Positions 11,836-26,259 of a stretch of DNA of 64,000 bases are shown here, in pieces. How positions within the stretch are numbered: the first letter of the stretch is position 1; every line of letters begins with the position of its first letter. The notes below the pieces were generated by a model that worked only from the letters and a program-made list of their open reading frames with translations, did no database searches and was not told the DNA's origin. The position numbers and the translations under genes are program-made. The stretch covers positions 9,388,454 through 9,452,453 of the forward strand of contig JAAOOA010000060.1 in assembly GCA_012861695.1 (NCBI GenBank). The letters run 5' to 3'. The DNA comes from Trematomus loennbergii (Eukaryota; Chordata; Actinopteri; Perciformes; Nototheniidae).

Positions 11836-11870
11836 GCCGTCAGCGAACCGGCCGTCAGCGAACCGGCCGT
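11836..11870. repeat. short 15-bp tandem repeat
   Basis: GCCGTCAGCGAACCG twice in tandem plus five bases of a third copy. GC-rich in an AT-rich neighbourhood. Confidence 0.85.
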
Positions 11871-14800
11871 TTTGTGATTCTCCAGAACACACAGATGGCC
11901 AGCTGCAACCTATCCTCTTGTTCACCTGAACTTTTACCCCTCATTCGTTCAGCCTGTATTTTGAGTGTTGGTTTTCTGTTTCTGTTTCTATCAGACGCTT
12001 TCACATCATCCTTTGTTAAGTTATGTTTCCTAGCCTTGATTACCCTAATGTAAGTTATTTTTCTGTTAACTCTTCCTGTGTCCTGTATTTGGGTCCACCC
12101 TGCTCTGCTTTTCATTACAGTGTTGTGCTCTTAACAATCAAACGCATCCGTGTTGTTTTCACATTACAACTTAAAGTTCTTGAACACACCAAATTATTTG
12201 AAAAAAAACTCCCAAACCAGGAAAATTGTACCATCCAAGAAGCACATAAATGCATTGGCTAAGCTTTGCCCTGACCAAATGCCTATTTTGTTAATATGGT
12301 TCTTGAATTTCAGAACAGAACCAAGACAGTTTTTTTAACCAAATGTCATGAATGAATACATTTGTGAATTGCAATTGTTGTACATAGTGTTTCTATATTT
12401 TAAACGTACATTTTGAATTCAGCTTAAGCAACACACTGGTGTTATAAGAGAAAGAGAAAGAACAATAAAAAGGTTAGGAAGGATGAGTGTGGAGTAGGAA
12501 AGAGACAATGCTACTGAGAGTGGGATACAGAGGGAAAGGTAGTGCAACTGCACTGTTATTTCCCTGATGACCTGTCTCCCCCCATGTGACCTACTTCCAC
12601 TATGGGTTACGTCAGATTCCATCTACTCAGTAATTCATCTCCCTTTGGTGTACGTGTGTGTGTGTTTGTGTGTGTCTGTGTGATAGCAGGGGGAATGAAT
12701 CTGTGCTTATGCCTAGTATTTTCAGATTATTCGTCAACCTTTGGAGCTGTATGGAGATCCATTGTGTGTGTGTGTGTGTCCGTGTGTGTTCGTATATTCA
12801 GGGGAGTAAAGTGATACCATAGGCCATTTATCCAGAGATCGCAGCAACCATGGGTCTGCTTCGTTTTTAGCAAGAAATCTCACCAATGTGCGTACATGTG
12901 TTAGCATATGTGTGTCTGATACTGTGTTCCCAATAGCAAAAGATTCAAACAATCTTACTACAACGCCTCTCTCTTGTGTTGTTGAGCATCCTTCATTCTG
13001 TACTACAGCTCGAGCACGGTGTTGTGTATTCGTCAAGTGAACAGATGAAGCTATTTTGGACATGTTTTTGAGTCGTACAGAGACAATAGTCGAGATAGCT
13101 GTGATGTTTTTCCCAGTATGAGCACATGTCGAACATGCTCACTCGGAGCTGTTGCATTAAAACCTGAAGAAAAATGTCATGGCCTATTTCAGACATGAAT
13201 GGTGAAAATATAATGGAACTCTACAGTTGAGTTTGTAAACATCAGCAAAGCACACTAAAAAATAAATAAGTTGTAGATTGTGCAATATGCATGCATGTGA
13301 TCATTTAGTGCAAAATGAAATGTTTGCCCCAAAACTGATAATGTAATCTTTTTAACGGATAATGTAATGATATAAAAGATAGATAATGTTAAATAAAGAT
13401 AACCAACGTGTGTACCTTTTTATTACAACACAGAAAACAAACTGTATGCTGAAAGATGAACATTGTCTCTTCTAAAAGTCAGACGAAAATAATAATTCTA
13501 CATCTATACATTCTGTTTTTTTTCCAAAAGGTCCAGTGCATGCAAATGAATCTGTTTGGTGTAGATGCATAGTTTGAGTCCTGCATGGGAGAAGAGAACA
13601 CAAAAAACAGTATAAAAGTGTATTTCCCATGTCAAAACGTTGAACATTTTGCTGTGATCTGTCGGATCTTGCTAGATGGATAGGTTGTATGTTCCCTTTT
13701 CACAAAACCCTGTAACCAAACATTAAGTGTTTTTTTCTTGTCTGCGTAATAGTTATTTTCAGCTTTCATAGGATTTTTGTCGAGCCGCCTTGGATTCATT
13801 GGCTGTTTAAAATGTCAATCAGGTGAAGTGCAAACAGGTGTGCCTAATCATGTCCTCTCAGCAGGGCGGGGCTGGGCTCTGTTAACATGAAGGAAGATAG
13901 GTAAGGTATTTATATTATCTCATGTTCTCATCAGTCTGGATTGCTGCACATATTTTGATTGATATGTCAGCAAGTTAGAGATCTTGTATTAATTGTTTGG
14001 TCATTATTCTGTGTGATCTGGATGCTTGCTCTGTTTAGCTTCCCCTGTTCCTTAAGTTTAGGTGGTATCTTCCATTTAGGTGAGGCTGAGAAATTAAAAT
14101 GCCATTCAATGGAATAAGAAGGAGTTGGCAGTGTGATGTGAGGCAGCTTTCTGGTTTTTGCTTCCTTTTAATCCAGTTTTTTGGGAAATGTGTAGAGTTC
14201 CTTTATCGCTTTGTTTCAGATAAACTTTTAGTTTATGCATATCCTATCACTCATCCTTATCAACCTGGTTATTTAACATTCCCTTTTAAAGTTGAAATTA
14301 TGCAAAACCACCTTATCTGCCCTTTATTTTGGGTGGTATGGGTATAATATACTACACCAGAGACAACAGCAGCTATGGCAGCATTAACGTTGACACAGAA
14401 TCCATAAAGTAAGCTTTGTTTGTGTAAACTGGGTTCACCAGAGCAGTTTTTCCCTGAAAATTGGGTTGGTTAAAATGGAATTGAGTCAAATCAAAACAAT
14501 GATATGATAATATCAAAAAGCCTTGCAGCATTTATCATTTTTTGCTAATACACTAAAAAGCTCTGCTGAAGAAAGTTAAGCATTTAAATGTTACAGAGCT
14601 GGATATTTAAAAATAATAAAAAATAGAGCTGACAGAAAAATTGAATATTTCCCTTATATTCAACAGATGGCCAAAAACACCACTCGAAACAATACATTCT
14701 CATACCTAAACTTGATAAAAGGCTCTTTGTCCAATGGCTCCCAAAAGAAGACATTCTATGTAATGTCATGAAACGGTTGCAAAGGGGCAGTTCTAGACAC

Positions 14801-15114
14801 GTGTCCATCAAGCATTATTATGTTTAGGACAGTATTATTTAACCTTGTAGGTTATTTAACAGTTTGAGGTTCAAATGCATACCATGTAGCAGGTAATGTA
14901 CTAACGTTATATAGTTTGTTAGCTAAAATACTTAAAGCTGATGACATTATGTTTTAAACAGCCGACAAACAGGGATCTCCTGCAAAAATCATGTTTATCC
15001 CTATGCTGCCCTTCTCGCTCTTTATACTTCGTCACCTGACTTCTTCCTTTACTCTCTTTATTACTGTGGCCACTAGAGGTCACCACCTTACAGAAAAGCC
15101 TAGTGACGAGTCCT
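11871..15114. other. non-coding sequence, no gene seen
   Basis: No protein-like frames. Imperfect (GT) runs at about 12653-12682 and 12764-12790. The 13805-13890 stretch is GC-richer ('cagggcggggctgggct') but shows no promoter architecture that I trust. Mostly AT-rich. Confidence 0.55.
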
Positions 15115-15840
15115 AAAACCCGGAAGTGAGTCTGCATTTTACCACTACCGGTTCCCTCGTCTCAGAGTCAATGGGATTTCTCCATAGGACTAGAAAATAG
15201 CTAGAAATAAGGTCTGTGGTTGACAAACATTTAAGAGATGGATCACGTTTTGTTCTACGACATTAAATACATCAGCAGTGACCCAACTGGTGATTTTTGA
15301 AGAGTTTACGTGTCTGAAAAACGATGGTTGTTAACAAGTGGCTGAATAGGACTACAGAAGTTGTCGAGGACGTTGTACGTCATTACGCCGAACACGTAAA
15401 CACTCCCGCTAAGTTTGTTTGCCCTGTTCTGCTTGAAAGCAAGTACCTGCCTCCTGCAAACTGTTAAAACAGACGCTTCAACTTGTACACTTTTGAATCT
15501 CTATGTTTGAATATCGATCTTAAGTTGGCGTGACGTTGAAGTCGTGCGACCCTGCTGTACTTGGCTGTAGTTAGTTTATAGCATAACGTTAGCATTTTGC
15601 TTCTGCCGATTAGATTTATGATTCGAAAATTATAAAAGTAGGGTAGACATGTGGAGATTATCCGGCTGAACAAAAGGTGCATTTATCAAACAGGTTCGTT
15701 TTCCACAGATCTTATTTTTTACAATATTACAAAATCCTATGGAGAAACCCCGTTGCTTTTTTGTCGAGGGAAGCCATGCGCAGCTTACTTCCGGGTCGGC
15801 CTACAAAAATACGTCATCACTGCACCACTCTATGAATTGC
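15115..15840 (+). repeat. unclassified dispersed repeat family X, copy 1
   Basis: Shares several blocks in the same order and orientation with 39035-39555. The blocks include 'aaggtctgtggt', 'tcacgttttgttctac' followed by 'gacat.aaatac/atgtcag', 'cgatcttat', 'caatatt.caa', 'aatcc.a.gg.gaaaccc' and the end block 'gggtcggcct' with 'cactgcaccac'. Near each end is an inverted 'acccggaagt' motif (about 15119 and 15788), which may mark termini. No coding remnant was identified, so this could be a MITE or an old non-coding retroelement piece. Copy 1 holds about 230 bp of internal sequence that copy 2 lacks. Confidence 0.7.
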
Positions 15841-18717
15841 CTCACTAAGAAAGGCTTGCTCCAAATAAATTCCAATGTAGCTCTTGAATTTGTACACAGG
15901 CAACTCTTACCATATACAATAATGATATATTATATTTACCATTACAATATCATGATGTGATAATATACTACTGTTGTGTTTGCGATTTGTTACACTGCCC
16001 CCAACTGGTCAGAAGGGTCATTTAAAAAGTGTGTTGAACCCTCGTTCCTTTATAATCATTTTTTCTAATACATTTGACTAACTCTGACTAAAATTATTAC
16101 TAAATCCTGCATTATCCTCTTGATTTGTAGAGGAAATTTCCCCTCCTGAGTTCCCCAGGAATAAATCATGACATGTTTTTAAGGACAGGACATTATTCTT
16201 TGAAATGCTACATGTTCTATATTTATTTCTTTACATGCAAATGTTACCCAGCTGGTGGGTGCCGCCAAATAGTGAAGCTGATGACTTACACCCACCCAGA
16301 ATGTATTCTCTCTTCCTCTCTTCTACATCCCTCTCTTCTCTCCCTTCTTTGTCAATTCCCTGCCGTCAGAGATCTTTCGTAAAAGTACATGTCAGAAACG
16401 GAGGGAGAAGATGAAGAGGTGGTAATGGTGGCAGGTGTTATGTTGGAAGGTGTGTGTGTGGCTGTGTGTCGGCTGGCTGGCTGGCTGGCTGGCAGTGTGG
16501 TACAGGTGCTTTTGCAGTGTCAGAGAAAACAGCAGGCTCAATCTTGGGTCGGCTGATTGGCCAATTAGGACTGTTTCCATGTGACATGCGGCAGTCAATT
16601 TACTCTCGCCTTTTTCACTGTCTGTCTCCCTCTCTTCCACCCTTATCTTTAAGTGCCTCCGTCTTCACCACTATCCTATCTGTCTCTTCCAGTATTTCTT
16701 CCCCTTTTTCTTCCTCCTGTTCAATTTGTTCCCTCTCCTTCACTTACCAAGTCTACTTCGCCCCTGACCCCCCACCCGAATCTGTCCACCACAACCTGCC
16801 GCTCCTCAGATTCATATTTCTCCTCTGACTCCCTGTTGCTCTTTTGTTATCCAGCATACATTTCTCCTTTTCATAGTCCCTCAAGGCTTCTAACCTCACC
16901 TCCATGCAACACAAATACTCCATACAAACTCCACTATAAAAACTGCTCTCATACAAATAGGCCATCCTACGTTTCTCATATAAACTCCTGACAATATCCG
17001 TAGAATCAGTTGGCACACCCTTTCACGTTATGTAGCACACAACAGGAGTTTCTTGATGTGTAAATTACCCTTCTAATACACCTTTGTTTGTTTTCTTCCG
17101 GTTTCACGATCCCTCACTTGCTGGGAAATATCCTGACAATAAACAGTTATATTCACAAATTGGCTAAACTGGACATTATGTGGATTGACTGTAGGGCTTG
17201 GACGTGTGCTCACATATGATCTAAAAGCTTCAAGTGACTTCACTGGCACAAAGCATTCCCTTAATATGAAATCCCAAGTTTGCTGGGAAAACTATATGAA
17301 AATCATTATCAATTTAAATGTTGATCAAATAAAATCATAAAAGCAACTACTCTCCACATTCATATAATGTAAATAGTATTCTATGTTTATATGTAGTGAG
17401 TAGATGGTTGATCTATTGGAGGTTAAACCAATTTGTCATGTCAGTCCATACTAATACTTTAAAGATATTTATCTTTCTGTTTATGTGCATATATTGCATT
17501 TTCTATTTCATTTATTTTAACTTGTGCAATTACTTTTATGACTAATTACGTTTAGATGCGAGGTAAAAAAACTAAATTTGGATCAATATAGTAAATTAAA
17601 TGTAATTTAATCTATTTGTGAGAGGTGTATATATTGCCGTTGAAAACATTTTCAATCGCCCCTGGCAAATAAGACCTTATTTTTATCGACTCCTTAATAG
17701 TGGCAGAAAAAAAAGACATTGTTTTTGCTTAAGCAAGGGTCTTATGAGGAAATAATGATGGCCCAGATTTAAATACTTATATGGAAATTTCAATTGATTT
17801 GTTCAAAATTGGCACAGATTACCATCGACTGGAATTAATTGTGTCACATTAGGAGAATTGGCCCTATAGTCTACTTTATATTTCATGGTATGAATAGGAT
17901 CACACCCTGAGAGTTCAGATTTTTCTTATTTGTCAATGTTTTTACTTCGTTTGTCACAACTATTTAAATGGGGCATTAATTATGCAAATATTAGTGGATT
18001 ATATATGCGTACAATGTTTGTTACTCTTATGTAATAAAGAATAAATGGTAGTAGACCAGAATAAGAAACATGTATTTGTGGAACAGAGTATGCCTGCAAG
18101 AGAAAGGTAAGAAAGGAGACAGAGATAGAGGTGGCGGCAGGTGTTTTGCTCATTGTAACCGCTGGCTCTCTAAGGTCCTGATCCCTCAGTCAGTTCAACT
18201 ATTTACAGGGGAGGTGAAGCAATTTCACCCATGTTGAGGTGTGGGCAGGAAACTGTCTGAGAGATTAAAACAGAGAGAAGGGATTATGGTGCCAATCTTC
18301 ACATTCACCAACCATCTGATTATTTGCCAGTTAAGCCTTACCTTTGTGCGATGGGAAAATGATACTTATCAATGTGATTTATTTCAGGTTACTCTCCTTT
18401 CAAAATTGGAATATAACATAAATGTCCACAGTTTTAAATGAGTGTTTAATAAAAGAGTAGACAGAGACAATTGGATGAGAGGGTTGAGCAGGAAAAGAGC
18501 TAAACCGGGCAGGTCCAGGTACTTTAGCATTGCAAATGCTAAGTTACCAGCTAATTTGAGCTAGCTTGGTTAGCAACTTTCATCAGTGTTTCATGAACCC
18601 TAAACAAGTCATTTGTAGCTGTCTTTCATGGACTGAAAACACACTCTGGGAGGGTCGTTCTAAGAGTAAAACACGGAAAATCACCCAAAACAAGTATATT
18701 TAAAGGTATACAGTATG
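15841..18717. other. non-coding sequence, no gene seen
   Basis: Contains a (GGCT)5 run at about 16471-16494 and a long pyrimidine-rich strand at 16610-16830, which gives Ser/Pro-rich chance frames. The remainder is AT-rich, with no exon or element boundary recognised. Confidence 0.55.
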
Positions 18718-18922
18718 GGAGGCATGTGGTGCAGTGGGTTGTGTGTTGGTGTTCGGATCAGGGGGTCACAGGTTCAAACCCCACTGCAGTCAGCATGTCG
18801 TTGTGTCCCTGGGCAAGACACTTCACCCCAAATTGCTCCTGTGGGATTACCCACAGTATTGAGTATGTAAATCGCTTTGGATAAAAGCGTCTAACAAGTG
18901 ACATGTAAGGTAATGTAATGTA
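18718..18922 (+). mobile_element. tRNA-derived SINE with L2-like tail
   Basis: The head carries an RNA polymerase III A-box-like TGGTGCAGTGG at 18727-18737 and a B-box-like GGTTCAAACCC at 18771-18781, spaced as in a tRNA-derived promoter. It is followed by a tRNA-unrelated body ('gtccctgggcaagacacttc'). The 3' part reads 'cgctttggataaaagcgtct' and ends in short TAATG units, the conserved tail shared by fish SINEs and their LINE partners. Full-length or nearly so. Confidence 0.85.
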
Positions 18923-22155
<3,233 letters not shown>

Positions 22156-22163
22156 GTCGCCAA

Positions 22164-23020
22164 CAGAGTTGGGTGTAACTGTAATAATATTACTTTTGTC
22201 GGTAACGGAGTAGTGTAACGTGTTACTTTTATAATTCAGTAATCACACTACAGTTACTAACATTGATATAAAATCAGTCATAATCACACTGACAGACAAG
22301 AGGGGTTTCCGCCGCTGGTTTATATGTACGTAATCTGCGCGACTTGCGCGTCCACATCTCCACGTGCAGTGCTGCATAAACATGGCTGAGTCAGCGATAA
22401 CTTTCGAGGGGTGGAGGTATGCCCATTATTTTGAGTTTGTCCGAAGAATAGACAGGAATGTGACGGTGAGGTGCAAACTGTGTCCAGGCCAGAAGCTGTT
22501 ATCCACTGCTGTAAACACCACGTCAAACCTCAACAAACACCTGCAAAGAACACATGCTAAGGTGAAGCTAATAGCTAAGGCCCCCGAACCCAGAGTGAGG
22601 ATGTTGTGAGTGCGCCGCCGCCGACTCCGAAGCAGCAAAAATTACCGGTAACCAAAGCAGAGATGGACAGGCTTGTAGCATCCTTCATAGTAGAGAAAAA
22701 TTGCCCATTTGCACAGTGGAATCACCATCGTATCGTTCAGAGATATACTGCGCAAAATACAGATAGGAGGAGACAGAGGACAGCCATGGTCAGAGCTATC
22801 TGGATCAGTCTTATGCGACAATGGAAACTGAACTAAAGAGAACATTTGAAACTTTAGCAGTCTGCGTGATCTGCCTGTAGGGAGGGGCGGGCCGGCCCTG
22901 CGAGTAAAGTAACGAGTAAAGTAACGAGTAAGTAGAGAGTAACGAAGTAGTGTAAATAATTACTTTTTTTAGAAGTAAATATGTAATATATTACTTTTTT
23001 TAGTAACGACCCCATCTCTG
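22164..23020 (+). mobile_element. hAT transposon derivative with perfect 8-bp TSD
   Basis: Flanked by an exact 8-bp duplication GTCGCCAA (22156-22163 and 23021-23028), the hAT signature. Termini are CAGAGTTGGG on the left and, in reverse complement, CAGAGATGGG on the right. Both ends are rich in 'agtaac/gttac' subterminal words (for example 'taacgagtaaagtaacgagt' near 22905-22930). The 857-bp element holds a BED-finger N-terminal transposase remnant but no catalytic or dimerisation domain, so it is an internally deleted non-autonomous copy. Confidence 0.92.
22382..22880 (+). pseudogene. hAT transposase N-terminal fragment with BED zinc finger
   Basis: The ATG at 22382 opens a frame of 75 codons containing 'RCKLCPGQ' and 'LNKHLQRTHAK'. 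Together these give the C-x2-C...H-x4-H pattern of a BED-type DNA-binding finger. Stop codon at 22607-22609. The protein-like sequence continues in a second frame ('KQQKLPVTKAEMDRLVASFI', about 22630-22700) and a third ('GQSYLDQSYATMETELKRTF', 22788 on, stop 22878-22880). This order matches the N-terminal part of hAT transposases. At least two frameshifts and the missing DDE/RNase H core make it non-functional. Confidence 0.85.
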
Positions 23021-23028
23021 GTCGCCAA

Positions 23029-23365
23029 TCATTAATCAACCTTTACTCCGAAAAAAAAACATTGGGTTGGTGCCTTAAACAGGTATTCTTTCTAATGGCC
23101 TTTTTGTTTTTGTTGAGTATAATAGATAATAAAGCGGGTCACCCTTTAAGGCGTTGGTACCTTGTGATTAGCAGGGAGCCATAACAGTGTTTTTTTTTTG
23201 TGACAGCTCATCAAAGATCATTTTAACATGTTGGTTGCCTAAACATTTCTTGTTTAGTGTTTTACTTAGCTCCAAAATGTCTTGTCACTTAAGGATTTGA
23301 AAAAAAAAAAACAGGATGAGGACAACCAAATAGCTACATGTTGACAAGCACAATAAACTGAATGA
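23029..23365. other. non-coding sequence, no gene seen
   Basis: AT-rich with A9 and T9 runs; nothing recognised. Confidence 0.5.
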
Positions 23366-23690
23366 AAACAGCCCAAACGTAGATGGCGAAGGACAAAAAC
23401 AAAGATGCTGACAGCCAGAGAAAGCAAAAGGACAACTGCCCAAAACCAAGATGGTGACCACCAGAAACCAAGAAGGCAATGGCCCAAAGCCAGCATGATG
23501 GCGGCCTAAAGACAATACGATGACGGTCAAACATAAAAAGTGTCGACTGCCAAAAACCAAGATGGCAACGGTCGAATAAGTATGATGACGGCTTAAGATG
23601 AAGACAAAATAAAACGAGATGACGAATACCCAAACCAAGATAAGCCAAGATGGCATCAATGGCCAAAATGACAAACTGAACATTGTTGTC
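23366..23690. repeat. degenerate minisatellite, about 22-24 bp unit
   Basis: About a dozen diverged copies of a unit resembling 'ccaaaaccaagatggcgacg' (for example at 23440-23462, 23550-23572). The best-preserved part is '(a)agatgg.(g/a)ac'. The long minus-strand open frame 23285-23734 runs along this repeat and is not a gene. Confidence 0.75.
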
Positions 23691-24440
23691 AACAAACCAA
23701 TCACAATGACGATTGATGTGAACTTGTTATCCATAGTCTATGATCTCAACTCTTTCTGTCTTTCAGAGATAAATTGTATGGCAATTTCAGGAGGGGCCCA
23801 CCCACTATATGAGCTATGAGGTCACTGTAGATCTTCACATAGTTGAATGTCCTCTGTTTTGATGGAAGCTAGTTAGTTCGGAAATAATTTGTTCTGGAAG
23901 GACGCACATACTCGGGTTATTATGAGACACTCCAAGTTTCCCTATTGTCCCTTCTAACATCCAGCACACTCACACAAGCACACACACGGAGTAGGTGCTT
24001 TCAGCGATAATAACTGAGCAGAGGTCTTGGCCCTCTTTATGAAAAGAATCTGGCCGCGGGATTGGATATGTCTACTCCAATCAGATGGTAGCTTTTGTGA
24101 GGATGATAACACAAGGCCACAATAGTCTTAATTGTGGCCTGAAGCTCCAGAGATCTTAATGACTTTGGTTTGTACCAATAGATGTGTGTTGTGTATGGCT
24201 TTGTCACATTAATGTATTCTCAGAATGAGAGCTCAATGCATTTAAATGATATTCTAAGGAGGCATGGCATTGTGTCTGTATGTGGGCTTAAGATTATGTT
24301 TCAGCATTCTTTGTGTATATTCATGCATTATATTCAGCCTGCCTCTGCATGGTGTAATGATTGTTTTGGTGCATTTATTTGTGTTATGTGTTGACAAGAT
24401 TTGGGGGATTGTGCCAGGGTGGGCTGGCTTTTATACACAA
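23691..24440. other. non-coding sequence with a perfect hairpin at 24115-24139
   Basis: No exon. 24010-24180 resembles regulatory DNA by composition. It contains an exact 9-bp inverted repeat GGCCACAAT / ATTGTGGCC with a 7-base loop (24115-24123 and 24131-24139). Confidence 0.5.
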
Positions 24441-24460
24441 GCACGCACACACACACACAC

Positions 24461-24502
<42 letters not shown>
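24441..24502. repeat. (AC)n microsatellite
   Basis: About 62 bp of AC repeats with a GC substitution at 24444 and a phase slip at 24461. It lies 45 bp left of a (TG)n array, so the two are complementary in inverted order. Confidence 0.95.
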
Positions 24503-24504
<2 letters not shown>

Positions 24505-24545
24505 TATTTGGCAAATTGCACTTAGTTACAACCCATCACTGTTTG

Positions 24546-24723
<178 letters not shown>

Positions 24724-24834
24724 AGGACACCTTTGTGTTTCTGCCCCTGCCATTCCCGCACAAGGTTGCAACATTGTTGATAAATTCAATAAGTAAAGCT
24801 TTGCCAGTTTGGGTCCTTAGCACATCTGATCAAG

Positions 24835-25065
24835 ATGGCCAAAAGATTCTCTGCTCAGGGGGCCTTGCAAATGATTTTGGTAGAGAGAGAACCATTTGAT
24901 GATGATGTAGAGGAAGAGGAAGAGGAAGAGGTTTCTGAATATGAGGATCACATTTCTGAGAATTCTGACTCTGACAGTGACTTTGAAGAAGAGGATGAGA
25001 TTGAGCATCAGCTAGTTACAAAGAAAAGACGAGCCACAGGACCAGCCGGTCAGCAGGCAAAATAA
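24835..25065 (+). CDS. truncated piggyBac transposase N-terminal ORF (76 codons)
   Basis: The frame from the ATG at 24835 is open to TAA at 25063-25065. It begins MAKRFSAQGALQ, then has a run of acidic residues (two Asp and seven Glu clusters, 'SDSDSDFEEEDEIEHQL') and ends in the basic 'TKKRRATGPAG'. This is the N-terminal region of piggyBac transposases. The catalytic DDD core and C-terminal zinc-binding domain are absent, because the ORF ends where the element's internal deletion begins. Unlike copy 1, no frameshift interrupts the first 76 codons. A nonsense change relative to copy 1 ends the frame five codons earlier. Whether it is transcribed is unknown. Treat it as a transposon remnant, not a host gene. 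Confidence 0.75.
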   Translation: MAKRFSAQGALQMILVEREPFDDDVEEEEEEEVSEYEDHISENSDSDSDFEEEDEIEHQLVTKKRRATGPAGQQAK

Positions 25066-25292
25066 AAAGTAGCACTTTAATTCATTAATGTGATCTAACA
25101 AATGTAAAATGGCAAATATTAAACATATATGCGGTTTATATTGCTTGTAATTGAGATGAAGTAAACATCTGTTGAGTATTTTAACATAAAATAGTTTGAT
25201 TGTGTTGAATTGAAACCCAAAAAGGCAGCGGGTCCACCAGACCCACGAACACTGGCTGAGTAACAAAAATATGAACACCACACAAGGGTTAA

Positions 25293-25397
25293 ATATGCTA
25301 CATACAGTATAGCTGAAGGAAACCATGGGGTCTGGGGACCTCTTTGAGTATGTCAATGTAACCTGTTTCATGGTCATTCATAATGTGATCTATCATT
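25293..25397. other. spacer between transposons
   Basis: Unique-looking, nothing recognised. Confidence 0.4.
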
Positions 25398-25399
25398 TA

Positions 25400-25711
25400 T
25401 GGTTGCAGACAGGGGCAAACGTGTTACAACCGCCCAAAACACAAAAGAAGAAACGCGCTGCACTTTCAAAATGCAAAAAAATCTAAGAAATGTGCCAAAA
25501 CACGTGCAAATGTAGAAAAAATCTTCAACAACCTAATAACACTATTCCTTCCGATATTATTGCAGTATCTGATGTAAGCTAGCTAGCTAACTCATTTCAA
25601 AACATTATGAAACAGAGTAGCTCCAGACTGATAGTTTGCAAACTTTATAATCCCCGAACGTCATATAATGGTTTTAGGCCTTTGCAACGTATTTGCCCCT
25701 GTCGGCAACCG
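25400..25711. mobile_element. 312-bp MITE with TA target site
   Basis: Inverted termini TGGTTGCAGACAGGGGCAAA (left) and CGGTTGCCGACAGGGGCAAA (reverse complement of the right) match at 18 of 20. They are flanked by TA at 25398-25399 and 25712-25713, the duplication typical of Tc1/mariner/pogo-class elements. The interior is AT-rich without coding remnant. Confidence 0.8.
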
Positions 25712-25713
25712 TA

Positions 25714-25906
25714 CAAATTGGTAAATTCAGCTTAAAGTAATTGATCTGAAAACGTAATATTCTACTATTTTACGCCTCACCCATCAAAGTTCACATATCA
25801 TTCCAATGAGGGCTGTGTTTGCTCACATGGGCTAAAAAAGACCAGATGGAGTCTGATGCTTTGGGCTGAAAGATACAGTGCTAAATGTGCAACCTGTCCT
25901 GACACC
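25714..25906. other. spacer between two MITEs
   Basis: Nothing recognised. Confidence 0.4.
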
Positions 25907-26259
25907 TTAAAGGTACAGTAGGGTAGGTAAGAATGGAGAAACCAGCTCGGGTGCGCTAGAATTTGAAAGTACGCAGCCGAAAGAAATCTGCCCCTTCCTT
26001 CAGACTTCCTTACAGAGCCCCTCCTCCAACACACACGAACGCGCACATGACCAATGAGGGCACGAGATAAGTTTGTGCACAAGATGGAAGGCTGACAGGC
26101 AGGTAGGCCATCCAATTATTTTAGCCAGCTACACAGATGACATTTTTTAATGTATTTATTGTCAAAGCATTTAATATATTCATTGCTATCGGGATGTTAA
26201 GCATTCCATGGAATATAACAAAAAGTGTTTCTGAAGTGAATTACCTACCACACCTTTAA
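25907..26259 (-). mobile_element. MITE family A, copy 2 (inverted relative to copy 1)
   Basis: Termini TTAAAGGTACAGTAGGGTAG (left) and ...CACACCTTTAA (right). In reverse complement the body matches 2183-2568, including 'gcctacctgcctgtcagcct', 'cctcattggtcatgtgcg' and 'ggaggaggggctct'. Copy 2 is about 33 bp shorter. Bases just outside the TTAA (gacac / gtgtc) are also complementary, so the terminal repeat may extend further than in copy 1. Confidence 0.8.

Noticed and set aside
13236..13252. A TGTAAACATC word resembling a miR-30 seed region
   Set aside because: The bases after the seed do not match and there is no hairpin around it.
16454..16991. Ser/Pro-rich frames of 112-124 codons
   Set aside because: They lie on a pyrimidine-rich strand, which avoids stops by composition; no motif.
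23285..23734. 149-codon minus-strand frame with hydrophobic repeats, membrane-protein-like
   Set aside because: It coincides with the degenerate minisatellite; hydrophobicity comes from the repeated codons.
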